This document shows positions 25,812 to 36,106 of a stretch of 64,000 nucleotides of DNA, piece after piece. Numbering within the stretch: position 1 is the stretch's first letter; the number at the start of each line of letters is the position of its first letter. Made by a program: the position numbers and the translations under genes. The notes under the pieces were generated by a model. The model had not been told where the DNA came from, did no database searches, and worked only from the letters and a program-made list of their open reading frames with translations. Source of the stretch: Sediminibacillus albus. Its GTDB lineage: Bacteria > Bacillota > Bacilli > Bacillales > Amphibacillaceae. The stretch lies in the NCBI RefSeq assembly GCF_900101125.1, contig NZ_FNFL01000001.1:992001-1056000 (forward strand), given 5' to 3'.

Positions 25812-26447
25812 TTGACAGCCAACAACAAACGTCCGCTGGGCAGGCCTCGTTCCAGCGAACAAAAACAACCAACCAATCAAAGCATCCTGGCAGCGGCTAC
25901 CGACCTTTTTTTAGCGAATGGCTACCAGGAAGTTTCTGTTGACGACGTCGCAGCTGCTTGCAATGTCACAAAGGCGACGGTTTATTATTACTATTCCAGT
26001 AAAGCAGCGTTATTCACAGAAACCATTGTCCAAATGATGTTCCGGATTCAGGCCCAGATGGAAGCTATCCTGCAGGAAAAAGCTCCCTTGCGTAACCGGC
26101 TACTGCAAGTTGCAGAAGCCCATCTGGAAGCGACTGTCGATATTGATTTAGACAGCTTTATGCGGGAGGCCAAAAACGCCTTGACAGAGGAACAAATCAA
26201 AAAAATGCAAGCAGCCGAAGAAAAGCTTTATGAGGCGATTGAACAGGCATTTACAGAGGCAATGGACAAAGGGGAAATTAGGAAAATAAATTCAACGTTT
26301 GCAGCCCATACGTATATTTCCTTATTACGGGTGGGTAATTACCGTGATGCTGATGACGAGCCGATTTTCCCGACTGTCCAGGTAACAGCGGAACAGATTA
26401 TCGCCTTTTTATGGAATGGGCTTTTTACGGAGAAATTTGAGCTGTAA
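25812..26447 (+). CDS. TetR-family transcriptional regulator
   Basis: Start chosen at TTG 25812, eight bases after AAGGAG; upstream in-frame codons overlap the promoter. The 211-aa product has a basic head (KRPLGRPRS), a TetR helix-turn-helix (ILAAATDLFLANGYQEVSVD, AAACNVTKATVYYYYSSKAA), and a helical ligand domain. It is divergent from the MMPL exporter and likely its repressor; the inducer is unknown. Confidence 0.9.
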   Translation: MTANNKRPLGRPRSSEQKQPTNQSILAAATDLFLANGYQEVSVDDVAAACNVTKATVYYYYSSKAALFTETIVQMMFRIQAQMEAILQEKAPLRNRLLQVAEAHLEATVDIDLDSFMREAKNALTEEQIKKMQAAEEKLYEAIEQAFTEAMDKGEIRKINSTFAAHTYISLLRVGNYRDADDEPIFPTVQVTAEQIIAFLWNGLFTEKFEL

Positions 26448-26500
26448 GCATACTGCCAAGCCGTATTTTCTTCAAAATAGAAGAATGTAATAACAAAAAA

Positions 26501-26557
26501 AACAGTGCCAGTTAACTATCCGCGGTTACCTATCCCTGGATATCAACTGGCACTGTT
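26501..26557. terminator. Bidirectional terminator between tetR and copZ
   Basis: AACAGTGCCAGTT and AACTGGCACTGTT are perfect 13-bp arms with a 31-base partly paired loop (TATCC/GGATA inside). A-rich flank on the left serves the minus-strand cop operon. Confidence 0.8.
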
Positions 26558-26576
26558 AATTTAGAATTTCTCTACA

Positions 26577-26780
26577 TTAAGCTACATCATATCCTTGCTC
26601 TTCCACAGCTTCACGCATGTCTGTCAAGGTTACTTGTGATTCATCATAGGAAACATCTACTTTACCGGTAGCTAAGTCTACCTCTGCATTTTGCACCCCT
26701 GCCAGTCCTTCTAAAGCACCTTTTACTGATGACTGACAATGGCCGCATGTCATTCCTTTAACTTCTAGAGTAGTTTTCAC
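26577..26780 (-). CDS. copZ: Copper chaperone CopZ
   Basis: A 67-aa heavy-metal-associated domain with MTCGHC (Cys12, Cys15), the Cu(I) site. It delivers copper to CopA. Start behind GGAGAAG, 26 bp after the copA stop; third gene of csoR-copA-copZ. Confidence 0.95.
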   Translation of the reverse strand: MKTTLEVKGMTCGHCQSSVKGALEGLAGVQNAEVDLATGKVDVSYDESQVTLTDMREAVEEQGYDVA

Positions 26781-26805
26781 AATAACTTCTCCTTTCTTGA
26801 TTCCG

Positions 26806-29199
26806 TTATATTTTTACTCGCTTTAACCGGAGCGAATTGGTAACAACGCTAACCGAACTTAATGCCATGGCACCGCCGGCAATCCATGGAGCTAACAATC
26901 CAATTGCAGCAATCGGTATTCCTGCGCTATTATAGGCAAAAGCCCAAAATAAATTTTGCCTGATATTTTTAATCGTAGCATGGCTTAGCTTGATAGCTTT
27001 AGGAATTAACAATAATTCTCCGCCGAGGATCGTGACATCTGCTGCTTCAATGGCAATCTCTGTTCCCGTGCCAATAGCAATTCCAATGTCCGCTGCAGCT
27101 AATGCTGGTGCATCGTTAATCCCGTCGCCCACCATCGCTGTTTTTTTGCCTTGCAGCTGAATTTCTTTCACTTTTTCTGCTTTTTGCTCAGGAAGAACCT
27201 GTGCAATCACTTGATCAATACCGACTTGGTTAGCAATCGCCTTGGCTGTCCGTTCATTATCCCCTGTCAGCATGATTACTTGCAAATTCTGTGCCTTTAA
27301 CTGTCTAACCGCTTCTGCTGCCGTATCTTTGATAGTATCGGCTACAGCAACAATTCCGCGGATTTCCCCATTAACAGCAATCAGCATTGCTGTTTTACCA
27401 TCTTTTTCAAAAGTAGTCAAATCTGCTTCTGTATGACTGAAATGAATGTTATTTTCTTTCATTAATTTTCTGGTCCCTACAAGTACTTGGTTACCAGCAA
27501 CCATCGCTCTTATACCGTATCCGGGTATGGCACTGAAAGCTTCCACATCGATTAGTTCAATCTCTTTGTTTGCGGCAAAAGATACGATTGCTTCAGCCAA
27601 TGGATGTTCGGAGCCTTTTTCTGCGCTGGCTAATAACTGCAAGGTTTTTTGATCACCTGTAAAGTCGGTCACTTCTGGCTTGCCTTTTGTTAAAGTTCCT
27701 GTTTTATCAAAAATTATTGCGTCTAGTTGGTGGGTTCGTTCCAAATGTTCTCCACCCTTAAATAATATCCCGCTTTCGGCCGCCTTCCCTGTTCCTACCA
27801 TAATCGATGTCGGGGTAGCCAATCCGAGAGCACAAGGACAAGCGATAACCAGAACCGCGATTGCTGCGACTAAGGCCGGTTCAAAGTTACCGGGCTGCAC
27901 AACACTAATCCAGACAATAAAAGTGAACAGAGCGATTCCTACAACAATCGGTACAAAGTAGCCCGAAATGACATCTGCCAACCGCTGAATAGGGGCCTTT
28001 GAACCTTGGGCATCTTCCACCGCTTTGATAATTGATGCAAGAGCTGTATCTTTCCCTACCTTGGTAGCTTCCATCTCAACCGTGCCATTTTTATTAATAG
28101 TCGAACCAATGAACTGTGCTTTTTCTTCTTTTTCCACAGGCATCGACTCACCGGTTATCATCGACTCATCCACAGCTGTTCTTCCTTTAACTACAATCCC
28201 GTCTACGGGTATTTTTTCACCTGGTTTCACTACCAGACGATCGCCGACTATCACTTCTTCAACCGGTATCAGGCTTTCCTGGCCATCCCTAATCACACGT
28301 GCTTGCTTCGTTTGTAAGTTAAGCAGTTTCGAAATAGCAAGGGTTGTTTTGCTCTTGGCCCCTGTCTCCATGTATTTGCCGAGCAAAATCAATGTTATAA
28401 GAATGGCACTTGTTTCAAAATATAAATGCGGCATGTAGTCTGGATTACCGACAGTACGCATTGCTTCATATAAACTATAAAAATAAGCGGCACTCGTTCC
28501 TAAAGCTACTAACACATCCATGTTCGCTCCGCCGTTTCGCAAATTTTTATAAGCCCCAATGTAGAACTGCCAGCCTACCACAAATTGGACTGGAGTTGCC
28601 AATGCGAATTGGAACCAGGGGTTCATGAAAATGGCTGGAATGCTCATGTCAGCCAAATGAACAAACATTGTCATTATTAAGGGAGCAGACAAAAGAACTG
28701 AAATGGCCAATTTCATTTGCATTTGTTTAAGCTGTCTTTGTTTGTCTGTTTGCTTCTCCTGCTTATCTGCTTTCTCCTTGGCGTCATAGCCCAGCTTTTG
28801 AATGCTTGCGATGATATCTGCTTCTTCAATTAACCCGTTATTATATTCTACGGATGCACTTTCCGTCGTTAGGTTGACACTCGCCTGCTTAATGCCCTCC
28901 TGCTTGTTCAGCACCTTTTCTATTCGCGCCGAGCAAGCAGCACATGTCATTCCAAAAATATCAAATTCAGCCGTGTCTGTTTGTACACCATAGCCTAACT
29001 TTTCAATTTTTGCTGAAATATCCTGAAATGAAACGTCATCCGGATCATAAGAAACGTTCGCTTTTTCCGTCGTTAAATTAACCTGGGCTTCGACGCCCTC
29101 TAATTTATTTAAGACTTTTTCCACTCTTGTAGAACAGGCAGCACAAGTCATTCCAGTAACTCCAACCGTGAGATGCTGTTTTTTCTCGCTCATGTCCAA
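26806..29199 (-). CDS. copA: Cu(I)-exporting P1B-type ATPase CopA
   Basis: A 797-aa pump with two N-terminal heavy-metal-associated domains (each with MTCAAC), eight membrane helices, the CPC ion-binding motif in helix 6 ([12 protein letters not shown], about residue 450), phosphorylation site DKTGTLT (about 500), the HP motif (SEHPLA), and the hinge [11 protein letters not shown]. Full length for Bacillus CopA. The ATG follows AAAGGAGGG, 9 bp behind csoR; expression is probably relieved by copper through CsoR. Confidence 0.96.
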   Translation of the reverse strand: MDMSEKKQHLTVGVTGMTCAACSTRVEKVLNKLEGVEAQVNLTTEKANVSYDPDDVSFQDISAKIEKLGYGVQTDTAEFDIFGMTCAACSARIEKVLNKQEGIKQASVNLTTESASVEYNNGLIEEADIIASIQKLGYDAKEKADKQEKQTDKQRQLKQMQMKLAISVLLSAPLIMTMFVHLADMSIPAIFMNPWFQFALATPVQFVVGWQFYIGAYKNLRNGGANMDVLVALGTSAAYFYSLYEAMRTVGNPDYMPHLYFETSAILITLILLGKYMETGAKSKTTLAISKLLNLQTKQARVIRDGQESLIPVEEVIVGDRLVVKPGEKIPVDGIVVKGRTAVDESMITGESMPVEKEEKAQFIGSTINKNGTVEMEATKVGKDTALASIIKAVEDAQGSKAPIQRLADVISGYFVPIVVGIALFTFIVWISVVQPGNFEPALVAAIAVLVIACPCALGLATPTSIMVGTGKAAESGILFKGGEHLERTHQLDAIIFDKTGTLTKGKPEVTDFTGDQKTLQLLASAEKGSEHPLAEAIVSFAANKEIELIDVEAFSAIPGYGIRAMVAGNQVLVGTRKLMKENNIHFSHTEADLTTFEKDGKTAMLIAVNGEIRGIVAVADTIKDTAAEAVRQLKAQNLQVIMLTGDNERTAKAIANQVGIDQVIAQVLPEQKAEKVKEIQLQGKKTAMVGDGINDAPALAAADIGIAIGTGTEIAIEAADVTILGGELLLIPKAIKLSHATIKNIRQNLFWAFAYNSAGIPIAAIGLLAPWIAGGAMALSSVSVVTNSLRLKRVKI

Positions 29200-29207
29200 C
29201 CCCTCCT

Positions 29208-29510
29208 TTACTTGGAAAACTGCTTCAACACTTCCATTAACTCATCAATCGCAGCTTCCCCTTCACCAGCTTTGACAGCATGGCTCACACAATGCTTCGT
29301 ATGACGTTCAGCTACGGTGAAACCCACTTTTTTCAATGCGGCATTAATGGCACTGATTTGTACTAAGATATCCACACAATACCGATCTTCCTCGACCATC
29401 TTTTGAACACCGCGAACCTGCCCTTCAATCCGTTTTAACCGGTTCACAACCGCCTGCTTTTCTTCTTCCGTTCGAGGGGTTATCGGGTGATCATGCAAGT
29501 ATTCTCCCAT
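29208..29510 (-). CDS. csoR: Copper-sensing repressor CsoR
   Basis: Start at ATG 29508-29510 (AAGGA about ten bases upstream); the longer frame would cross the promoter. The 100-aa helical protein has Cys45, His70 and Cys74 at exactly the positions of the Cu(I) ligands of B. subtilis CsoR. First gene of the cop operon, which it probably represses through the operator at 29544-29560. Confidence 0.95.
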   Translation of the reverse strand: MGEYLHDHPITPRTEEEKQAVVNRLKRIEGQVRGVQKMVEEDRYCVDILVQISAINAALKKVGFTVAERHTKHCVSHAVKAGEGEAAIDELMEVLKQFSK

Positions 29511-29543
29511 ATAGATCACATCCTTTTTGTTTATACACACAAT

Positions 29544-29569
29544 ATACCCCCCTGGTGTATTTTTGTCAA
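29544..29569 (-). promoter_or_regulatory. csoR-copA-copZ promoter overlapped by a CsoR operator
   Basis: On the minus strand TTGACA (29564-29569), exactly 17 bp, and TATATT. The spacer holds ATACACCAGGGGGGTAT, a GC-rich pseudo-palindrome matching known CsoR sites (TACCCC...GGGGTA type). Repressor binding here would exclude RNA polymerase. Confidence 0.8.
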
Positions 29570-29681
29570 TTATTCCACCTTATCATCAATATAAAATTTA
29601 TTTTGCTGATTGTGTTTATTTTAATAACCAGGTGGGAAGAGATTACTAATAAAATACTTACTTAAAATGGAGGTTTCCGAA

Positions 29682-30008
29682 TTGGCACATGAAAAATACC
29701 AAGACTTAATTGAGACTTTACATGAATGCATGACAGAGTGTAATCATTGCTATACTGCCTGCTTTCAGGAAGAAGATGTAAAAATGATGGCTGACTGTAT
29801 CCAGTTAGACAGGGAGTGCGCCGACATTTGCGCTTATTTTGAACAAGCTTTATCAAGAGACACTCCATTTGTCTCCGAATTAGCTTCTGTTTGCGCAAAA
29901 ATATGCGAAGCGTGCGGAAACGAATGCAAAAAACATGAACATGACCATTGCCAACGATGCGCGGAAGCTTGCTTTAAATGCGCCGAGGCTTGTAAAACCG
30001 TTGCATAA
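29682..30008 (+). CDS. Four-helix-bundle copper-storage (Csp-like) protein
   Basis: Start TTG 29682, eight bases after GGAGG; this gives the family-typical N-terminus (AHEKYQDLIETLHECMTECN). The 108-aa protein has 16 cysteines lining predicted helices in CxxxC spacing (ECMTECNHCYTAC, CAKICEACGNEC, CQRCAEACFKCAEAC), the layout of cytosolic Csp proteins that store many Cu(I) ions. No signal peptide, so cytosolic. It diverges from csoR, consistent with a role in copper handling. Confidence 0.88.
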   Translation: MAHEKYQDLIETLHECMTECNHCYTACFQEEDVKMMADCIQLDRECADICAYFEQALSRDTPFVSELASVCAKICEACGNECKKHEHDHCQRCAEACFKCAEACKTVA

Positions 30009-30034
30009 TAGTTGAATCTTACGCAGCAAGAAAG

Positions 30035-30086
30035 AAGCATGCACCAAAGGAAGAGGGGGCCCTCTTCTCTGGTGCATGCTTTTTTA
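30035..30086. terminator. Terminator behind the Csp-like gene
   Basis: AAGCATGCACC and GGTGCATGCTT arms with an inner GAAGAGGG/CCCTCTTC stem, followed by TTTTTT on the plus strand. Very stable, and also placed to end the convergent transducer gene. Confidence 0.9.
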
Positions 30087-30100
30087 ATCGAGGTATCATT

Positions 30101-31400
30101 TTATTGTCTGGTTAAATCAACTAAACCATCAATAGAAACAGCTACATGGGATACGGCATTGTTCACTTCATCAAGACTGTTTTTAAATGTACCGATTTCT
30201 AATTCGATCGAATCACTTTGCTGTTTGCTTTGGTTCATCTTGGTCACAATAGTATCAAATACTTGGTTAATCTGTGTCAAATCATCGGTGCCGTCATGTA
30301 TTAAATTCCTTACTTCTGTAATATAACATGACACACGGTGGATTTGCCCATCAGTTTTGCCAACTAGCTCCGAAACACTCGAGACAGATTTTGTTTCTTC
30401 AGCCAGCTTTCTGACTTCATCTGCAACCACCGTGAAGCCCTTACCATGCTCGCCTGCTCTGGCAGCCTCAATCGATGCATTCAAAGCTAGCAAATTGGTT
30501 TGCTCGGCAATACCGGTAACAATTGAAACTACCTCGCCGATCTGATTGGAGATTTCTAAAAGTCCCTGGGTCTCCTCTTTAATCTTATCCATTCGGTCAT
30601 TGATATCTGTCATTTTATCCTGCTGGCCTTCCAAATCCTGTTTACCTGTTATCGACGTCTGCTCCACGTCTAACGATGTCTGTGTTCCTTTTTTCGATAT
30701 TTCCAATATACCTTCTAAATTAGCCACCAGCTCTTGGATCGAGGCTGTCGTCTCTTCAAAAACAGCTGCCAGACCTTCTGAGGTGTCTTTAATTTGATGG
30801 TGCAGCTTGTCTTTTTCCTGCTCCTGTTTTTTTGTACATCTGCTCATTTTCCTGCTGGAACGCATCTAACACAAGCTGCTGCTCCAAGCTAAGAATCTTT
30901 GTAATGGCCTCCATTGCTTTAGTAGATTCTTCCTGTTGATGAATGTGTTTATTAATAAGAGCAATTAAAGATAACAATAAATCCTGAAAGGCGCACATAT
31001 ACCATTTAGGCAATAAACCTATTTTAAAATGGATATGGGCAATTTTCATTCGCTTATCGATAAATAATTGATCTATTCTTCCATCGAACATTTCCTGGAT
31101 ATGAACCATCAAGGTCTGCTTCAGCCTTTCCACAGAACTATTATCCTCTATGATGTTCATTAGCGAACCTTCATGTTCCAAATTCTTATAAAATTGACTT
31201 ACGATACCTTCAATGTTTGCCTGTATGATAGGTTTTAAGGAAGCAAGCATTACCAAGTCTTCCTTTTGTAAGTTAATTATCTTTATTTGTTTGGATAACT
31301 CGCTGTTACTATCGATATTTATGTATGTGCTTTTTCCGATCTCTTCGTTGATAAAAGAAGCCTGCTGACCATTTTTTTGCTTTTTAAACAATAAATTCAT
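30101..31400 (-). pseudogene. hemAT: HemAT-like heme-based aerotaxis transducer, frameshifted
   Basis: The N-terminal frame (31400 to about 30830) encodes a globin-coupled sensor domain with Tyr71 in the B helix and His124 in AHIHFKIGLLPKW as probable heme ligand, matching the HemAT proximal His region. The C-terminal frame (about 30834 to 30101) encodes the MCP signalling domain ([33 protein letters not shown]). The frames are joined at a run of seven A residues on the minus strand (30827-30833). With six A residues, QMYKK would continue into [11 protein letters not shown] as in an intact transducer. Either a frameshift mutation, a phase-variable tract, or a sequencing error. Confidence 0.85.
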
Positions 31401-31646
31401 TGACTGTCCCCCTATGTTTTCGCTATTCCTTTATACTATCTCCTATATATTTCCTATTTTTTTATATCGGTGAAAAAATATAATCGTGAAGAAAAAGGCG
31501 GCTAACGCAGTTATAAATTCTAGTATTGTCGTTCTCTTAGTAACCAATGGAAGCAAGTAATGTTAAAATAGTGGTAATCGATCTTTTTTGTAACCTGCAT
31601 CTCTTCGGCTACATCAAAAAAATACTTTTTACAGGAGAATAATCAT

Positions 31647-32729
31647 ATGGCAGACCAATTGAAGGCAATGTATAATGAAACGTTTCTTGGTGAATTTGCC
31701 AAGAAGGTAGAGAGCGTCTATCACTCTTTTGATAGAAAAGGATTTATTACAGCAGTACTTTCAGAGGATTGGGATCAGTTAGCTCTTAAAGCGAGAATGC
31801 GCAGGATCACTGAATCACTCGGCAAATTTCTTCCTCCATCCTACAAGGATGCCTTGAGCATTTTGTTCCAAATCGATGAGCAATGTATCGGCTTTCCTTA
31901 TTTATTTTTCCCAGACTTTGTCGAGGTGTTCGGTCAAAAGGAGGAAAATTGGGAGCTATCCATCAAGGCTTTAGAGCGATTCACCAAAAGATCCTCTTCA
32001 GAGTTTGCCGTAAGGCCGTTTATCACCAAGCAGCCAGCGCGGATGATGGAGCAAATGAATCATTGGGCAACAGATTCAGATGAACATGTCCGGCGCCTGG
32101 CCAGCGAAGGATGCCGGCCGCGCCTGCCGTGGGGAGGAGTGCTTAACCAATTTACAGCAGATCCTGCGCCAATCCTACCGATTCTTAACCAACTAAGGGA
32201 AGATCCATCGCTTTATGTCCGAAAAAGTGTTGCCAATAACTTAAATGACATATCAAAAAACCACCCTGAGCTCGTTCTGCAAATTGCCCAAGACTGGTAT
32301 GGGAAAAGTGAGCATACTAACTGGATTATTAAGCATGCCTGCCGCACGTTATTAAAGAATGGCCACAGGGAGATACTTTCGATTTTTGGCTATCAAGACG
32401 CAGAAACCATTGAAGTGCGCAGCCTACGATTAGAGAATAATTTGATCTCAATCGGTGAAGAATTGGCATTTTCCTTCGACCTCCATTCCGAAAAAACAGA
32501 AAAAGTAAGGATTGAATATGCCATCGATTTTATGAAAGCTAACGGGCAAAGCCGCAAAAAAATATTTAAAGTATCGGAAACTACCCTCACAGAAAAGCAA
32601 ACCAAGTCCTATAGCAAAAAGCATGCTTTCAAAGATTTAACTACGAGAAAACATTATAAAGGAAAGCATTCGATTTCGATTATTGTAAACGGGGCAGTGA
32701 AGTCATCCCTCGATTTTCTGGTCGATTGA
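31647..32729 (+). CDS. AlkC-like DNA alkylation repair protein
   Basis: A 360-aa HEAT-repeat protein. The family-typical segment RRLASEGCRPRLPWG is near residue 150, with helices carrying SLYVRKSVANNLNDISKNHP, which fits the DNA-embracing solenoid of AlkD/AlkC glycosylases. The last 100 residues are a beta-sandwich (Ig-like) domain, found in AlkC but not AlkD. AlkC excises N3-alkylpurines. RBS AGGAG; monocistronic. Confidence 0.85.
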   Translation: MADQLKAMYNETFLGEFAKKVESVYHSFDRKGFITAVLSEDWDQLALKARMRRITESLGKFLPPSYKDALSILFQIDEQCIGFPYLFFPDFVEVFGQKEENWELSIKALERFTKRSSSEFAVRPFITKQPARMMEQMNHWATDSDEHVRRLASEGCRPRLPWGGVLNQFTADPAPILPILNQLREDPSLYVRKSVANNLNDISKNHPELVLQIAQDWYGKSEHTNWIIKHACRTLLKNGHREILSIFGYQDAETIEVRSLRLENNLISIGEELAFSFDLHSEKTEKVRIEYAIDFMKANGQSRKKIFKVSETTLTEKQTKSYSKKHAFKDLTTRKHYKGKHSISIIVNGAVKSSLDFLVD

Positions 32730-32732
32730 CAT

Positions 32733-32965
32733 CCCCTGAAAAGAAGTTGCGCCAATAGGATAGTGGCCAAAGCAAATAAAGGAACCATTTTCTGTGGGCT
32801 TGCGCTCTGCGGGGTCTCACCTAGGCCTTCCCTCCCGCAGGAGTCTCCGTGGATTTCCTTCTCTGAAAGTTTGCGTACTGTTTTCAGCAGTACACAAATA
32901 CTTATGATTTACTTGAGCTCGCGGTGTACTCTCATATTGCAATTGGATGTATGGTGTGCCCTAAC
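32733..32965. repeat. Interspersed repeat, copy E (truncated, inverted-tail form)
   Basis: Begins with a reversed stub of the tail and middle modules (GGATAGTGGCCAAAGCAAA, AATAAAGGAACCATTTTC), then forward core pieces (CTTGCGCTCTGCGGGGTCTC, CCTCCCGCAGGAGTCTCCGT), ending with GATTTACTTGAGCTCGCG. Part of the core and the tail hairpin are missing. Like copy C it joins oppositely oriented parts. Confidence 0.7.
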
Positions 32966-32976
32966 CTCTTTTTCAT

Positions 32977-34065
32977 TTATTCGATTTTGCCCAATCGCTC
33001 ATCAAGCAGCTTGAAACCTTTTTGCAATAGGTCCTTTGGGATTTGCTGGTACCGGTCACCGATACTTACCTCGAAGCTGCACGTCTGATTGCTTGTTGAT
33101 TTAAGGTAACCGGTGATTCCTATACCTGTTTCCAAACAGATGGACGACAAGATTGGCTCAAGCTTCTCCCTTGCAGCCGAAAAATGGACATGAAACATAT
33201 TGGATGTTGGCATGACAGGGGTTGTTGCAGATTTCCTACAGTCATTAAAAGCCAGTGCCAGTTCTTTTGCCTGATGGTAATACTCCGCCATATTGTCTTT
33301 TCTTTGTTCAAAATAGTGGTCAGCACTAATAATATATGGGTAAAGACTGATTATATCCCCGCCATGACGCCTCTTCCATATCTTCGACTGTTCTGTAAAC
33401 ACTTGATCGCCAGCCAAAATGGCACCGGCAATTCCGCCGATCCCTTTATAAAAGGAAAGATAAACGCTATCAAACAACCCACAAATCTCAGCAGCTGACT
33501 TTTGATAAAACGGAAGGATTTCCAGAAGCCTTGCACCATCGAGATGAAGCTTGATATTATTGTCCCCGCAGTATGTTGAAATAGCCTCCAAGGTTTGATA
33601 TTCGGGCAGCTGTCCGCCAATTTCACGCTGCGGTAATTCGAGCAGCAAACATGCGATGTCCTTCCCCAAACTCACGACGTCCTCTAGTTCAATCACACGG
33701 GTTTCATCCGCTATTAAGATGGTTTCTATCTGGTGAAGTTTTTTTAATCCGTCTTCCTCATGAATTTCTAAATGGGACAGCGGATGATAAGCAACTCGTT
33801 TGATTCCTTTTTTGTCACACCAAATACGGAGGGCGATTTGCTGAGCCATGGTACCACTAGGAAAAAAAACGGCGGCTTCCTTTCCAAGATAATTGGCCAT
33901 TTTTGCCTGGAAATTTTCAATCACTTCTCCCCTGCCATACATATCACTCGCCTGCTCATCGTCAATAGCAGTCAACGCCTGTTTTAAAACTCGCACATTT
34001 CTTTTGCTGTGGCCCGATAGATAATAGGTTGCATGCTTAAATGCTTCTGCCAGTGAATTGTTCAT
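32977..34065 (-). CDS. Threonine aldolase / beta-eliminating lyase family PLP enzyme
   Basis: A 362-aa fold-type I PLP enzyme. Features: FFPSGTMAQQIALR (cofactor-binding Gly/Thr region), KLHLDGARLLE (Asp that contacts the pyridine nitrogen), and SFYKGIGG with the Schiff-base lysine. This is the pattern of low-specificity L-threonine aldolases, which cleave beta-hydroxy amino acids to glycine and an aldehyde. Substrate not determinable. Single gene with no clear RBS-strength oddity. Confidence 0.85.
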   Translation of the reverse strand: MNNSLAEAFKHATYYLSGHSKRNVRVLKQALTAIDDEQASDMYGRGEVIENFQAKMANYLGKEAAVFFPSGTMAQQIALRIWCDKKGIKRVAYHPLSHLEIHEEDGLKKLHQIETILIADETRVIELEDVVSLGKDIACLLLELPQREIGGQLPEYQTLEAISTYCGDNNIKLHLDGARLLEILPFYQKSAAEICGLFDSVYLSFYKGIGGIAGAILAGDQVFTEQSKIWKRRHGGDIISLYPYIISADHYFEQRKDNMAEYYHQAKELALAFNDCRKSATTPVMPTSNMFHVHFSAAREKLEPILSSICLETGIGITGYLKSTSNQTCSFEVSIGDRYQQIPKDLLQKGFKLLDERLGKIE

Positions 34066-34221
34066 CCGCTATATTCCTTTCCGATAAAATCGTTTATTAG
34101 CGTCTCTTTTGTAGAGACTGCTCATCTAATAAATTATATCTGTTTTATTCCCGTATTTGTACTCCAGAATAGGGCTATTTGTTGATAGCCACAACTTTCA
34201 TTAGGTATAATAAGAAAGAGA

Positions 34222-34239
34222 GAAGTGCGCCAACACTTC
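34222..34239 (-). terminator. Weak terminator behind the ABC operon
   Basis: GAAGTG and CACTTC arms followed on the minus strand by TCTCTTTCTTATTAT, about 30 bp behind the ATPase stop. Confidence 0.45.
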
Positions 34240-34270
34240 CCTCTACAACCCTGCCTTCAAGCAGGGCTTG

Positions 34271-35023
34271 TTATAACGTTTTATTTTTTTCTGGAAAGCC
34301 ACCTTTTGCATGCAACGGCTCAGGGTGGTTTTCTACTGATAGCATAGATTCCTCACGAATTTGGCCATCTTCCATCCGGTAAATACGATCGCATAAATCC
34401 AGCATTCTTTCATCATGGGTTACCATAATTGCTCCCTTTTCCTTGCTTTTCACTTCTTTTAACAGCATTTCAACTACTTGTCTGCCTCGCTCCGAATCCA
34501 AGCTTGCAGTAGGTTCATCAGCCAATATTATTTCCGGGTCATTCATAAAAGCCCTGGCGATGGCTACCCGCTGTTTTTCCCCGCCTGACAGTTGGTGTAC
34601 ATGGCTTTTTTCCCGGTGGGCCAACCCTAGGTCATCAATAAGCCGGACAGCCTTATCCTTGTTTTGTTTGTTCCGTTTGCTGGCAATATCAGCAACAAGC
34701 AATAATTGGTCTTTCACTGTTAAATATGGAATTAAGTTGGCTGACTGAAAGATAAAACCAATCTTGTTTGAACGGACTTTCTTCAATTGCCTCGGCTTGT
34801 AACTAGAGATTTTTTCCTGATTAATCTTTACCGTTCCGCTTGATGGTGTAAGCAGTGCACCGATGATTGATAACAAGGTGCTCTTTCCCGAGCCCGAAGG
34901 ACCAACGATAGCAACAAACTCACCCCTCTTGATTTCCAGCGATATATTTTCCAGTACTTTGACTGGCGTATCTCCGTCCATAAAGGTTTTAGAGATATTT
35001 TCCAGCTTCATGATAGCACGCAT
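34271..35023 (-). CDS. ABC transporter ATP-binding protein (LolD/MacB type)
   Basis: A 250-aa ATPase with Walker A GPSGSGKST, Q-loop in IFQSANLIPYL, signature LSGGEKQRVAIARA and Walker B IILADEPTASLD. The ATG overlaps the stop of the permease gene (TAATG) and has GGGAGGG as RBS. With the FtsX-type permease it likely forms a MacB-like mechanotransmission system, often for peptide resistance or lipoprotein release. The C-terminal 25 residues are extra and polar. Confidence 0.92.
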   Translation of the reverse strand: MRAIMKLENISKTFMDGDTPVKVLENISLEIKRGEFVAIVGPSGSGKSTLLSIIGALLTPSSGTVKINQEKISSYKPRQLKKVRSNKIGFIFQSANLIPYLTVKDQLLLVADIASKRNKQNKDKAVRLIDDLGLAHREKSHVHQLSGGEKQRVAIARAFMNDPEIILADEPTASLDSERGRQVVEMLLKEVKSKEKGAIMVTHDERMLDLCDRIYRMEDGQIREESMLSVENHPEPLHAKGGFPEKNKTL

Positions 35024-36087
35024 TATTCCACCCTCCCGATTGCTTCTAAAGCATCTACTTTGGCTGCCCTATAAACAGACAATAACGATCCGGTTAAATT
35101 AAGGGCCAAAAACAGTGCCCCGGTAAATGCAATTAGTGAAATGGATATTTCAAATGGCATCTCTGCAGGTATCACCTTTGTCATTCCGGTTATCCCGAGC
35201 AGGCTTAAGCCTAAACTAAGTGCTGTGATTAAAACGACTTGGATGATCATACCTTTGGCAATAAACTTCGTATCAGCTCCAATTGCTTTTAAGATGCCAA
35301 ACTGATTGGTTTTCTGGATCGTTATTACATAGAAAAAAACGGTAGAAACAAAGGCAGAAATGATAAACAGAAATGTAATCATCATTAGTAACGAACCTTG
35401 GGTTTCAGAATAACCAGGCATGGCACTAACTGTTTCGTCGATTGTCAGGGCTTCCAGCTCATCAAAGCCAGCCTTTTCTCCATCATACAAAACTGCCTGG
35501 CTTACCTCCTGATCGGTTAACTCGTTTTCATGCCAGTGCGTTAGACTGGTATAAACAACCGGCAAATGGCTGTATGTTTGATTTTCGAAGAAACCGGCAA
35601 TTTTAAATTCCGTATCGAGATTTTCATCCTTCAGGGTGTCATTTAATGAGTAGCCCTGATCTTTAATAGATTCATCAACGATTACTTCCTTTCCGCTGAT
35701 TGCTCGCACCGATTTACCTTCGATCACTTCTGGCATTGTTAGACGATCTGTATTCAAGGCAAAATAGACAATGTCTGTCGAACGGCTGTCTTGTTTCACT
35801 GTCGACATAGTAATCGTTAATGGTGTCGCCTGATCGTGATTGACCTTTTCATAAACCATTTGTTTTTCCGCTTCCGTGATTTGCGACTTTGTGATATTCC
35901 CTTCCGCCTCCTCATTCATCACGACATAGTCGGCAGGCAGGTTTTTCAAGGAGGAACTATCCGCATTCGACAGACCGCTGGCAAGGCCATTTACGAAAAA
36001 CAGCAGAAATAAAATGGCAGTTAAAATGATTGTAACCAGGATATACTTCAATTTCGAATAGCCCAGTTCTTTAAAAGCTAAAAACAT
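35023..36087 (-). CDS. FtsX-like ABC permease
   Basis: A 354-aa protein with one N-terminal helix, an extracellular domain of about 200 residues, and three C-terminal helices containing the FtsX pattern (QTNQFGILKAIGADTKFIAKG). This is the MacB_PCD/FtsX layout; it works with the downstream ATPase. Second of four genes padR to ABC. Confidence 0.9.
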   Translation of the reverse strand: MFLAFKELGYSKLKYILVTIILTAILFLLFFVNGLASGLSNADSSSLKNLPADYVVMNEEAEGNITKSQITEAEKQMVYEKVNHDQATPLTITMSTVKQDSRSTDIVYFALNTDRLTMPEVIEGKSVRAISGKEVIVDESIKDQGYSLNDTLKDENLDTEFKIAGFFENQTYSHLPVVYTSLTHWHENELTDQEVSQAVLYDGEKAGFDELEALTIDETVSAMPGYSETQGSLLMMITFLFIISAFVSTVFFYVITIQKTNQFGILKAIGADTKFIAKGMIIQVVLITALSLGLSLLGITGMTKVIPAEMPFEISISLIAFTGALFLALNLTGSLLSVYRAAKVDALEAIGRVE

Positions 36088-36106
36088 AGACGCAACCTCC
36101 TTCCTA

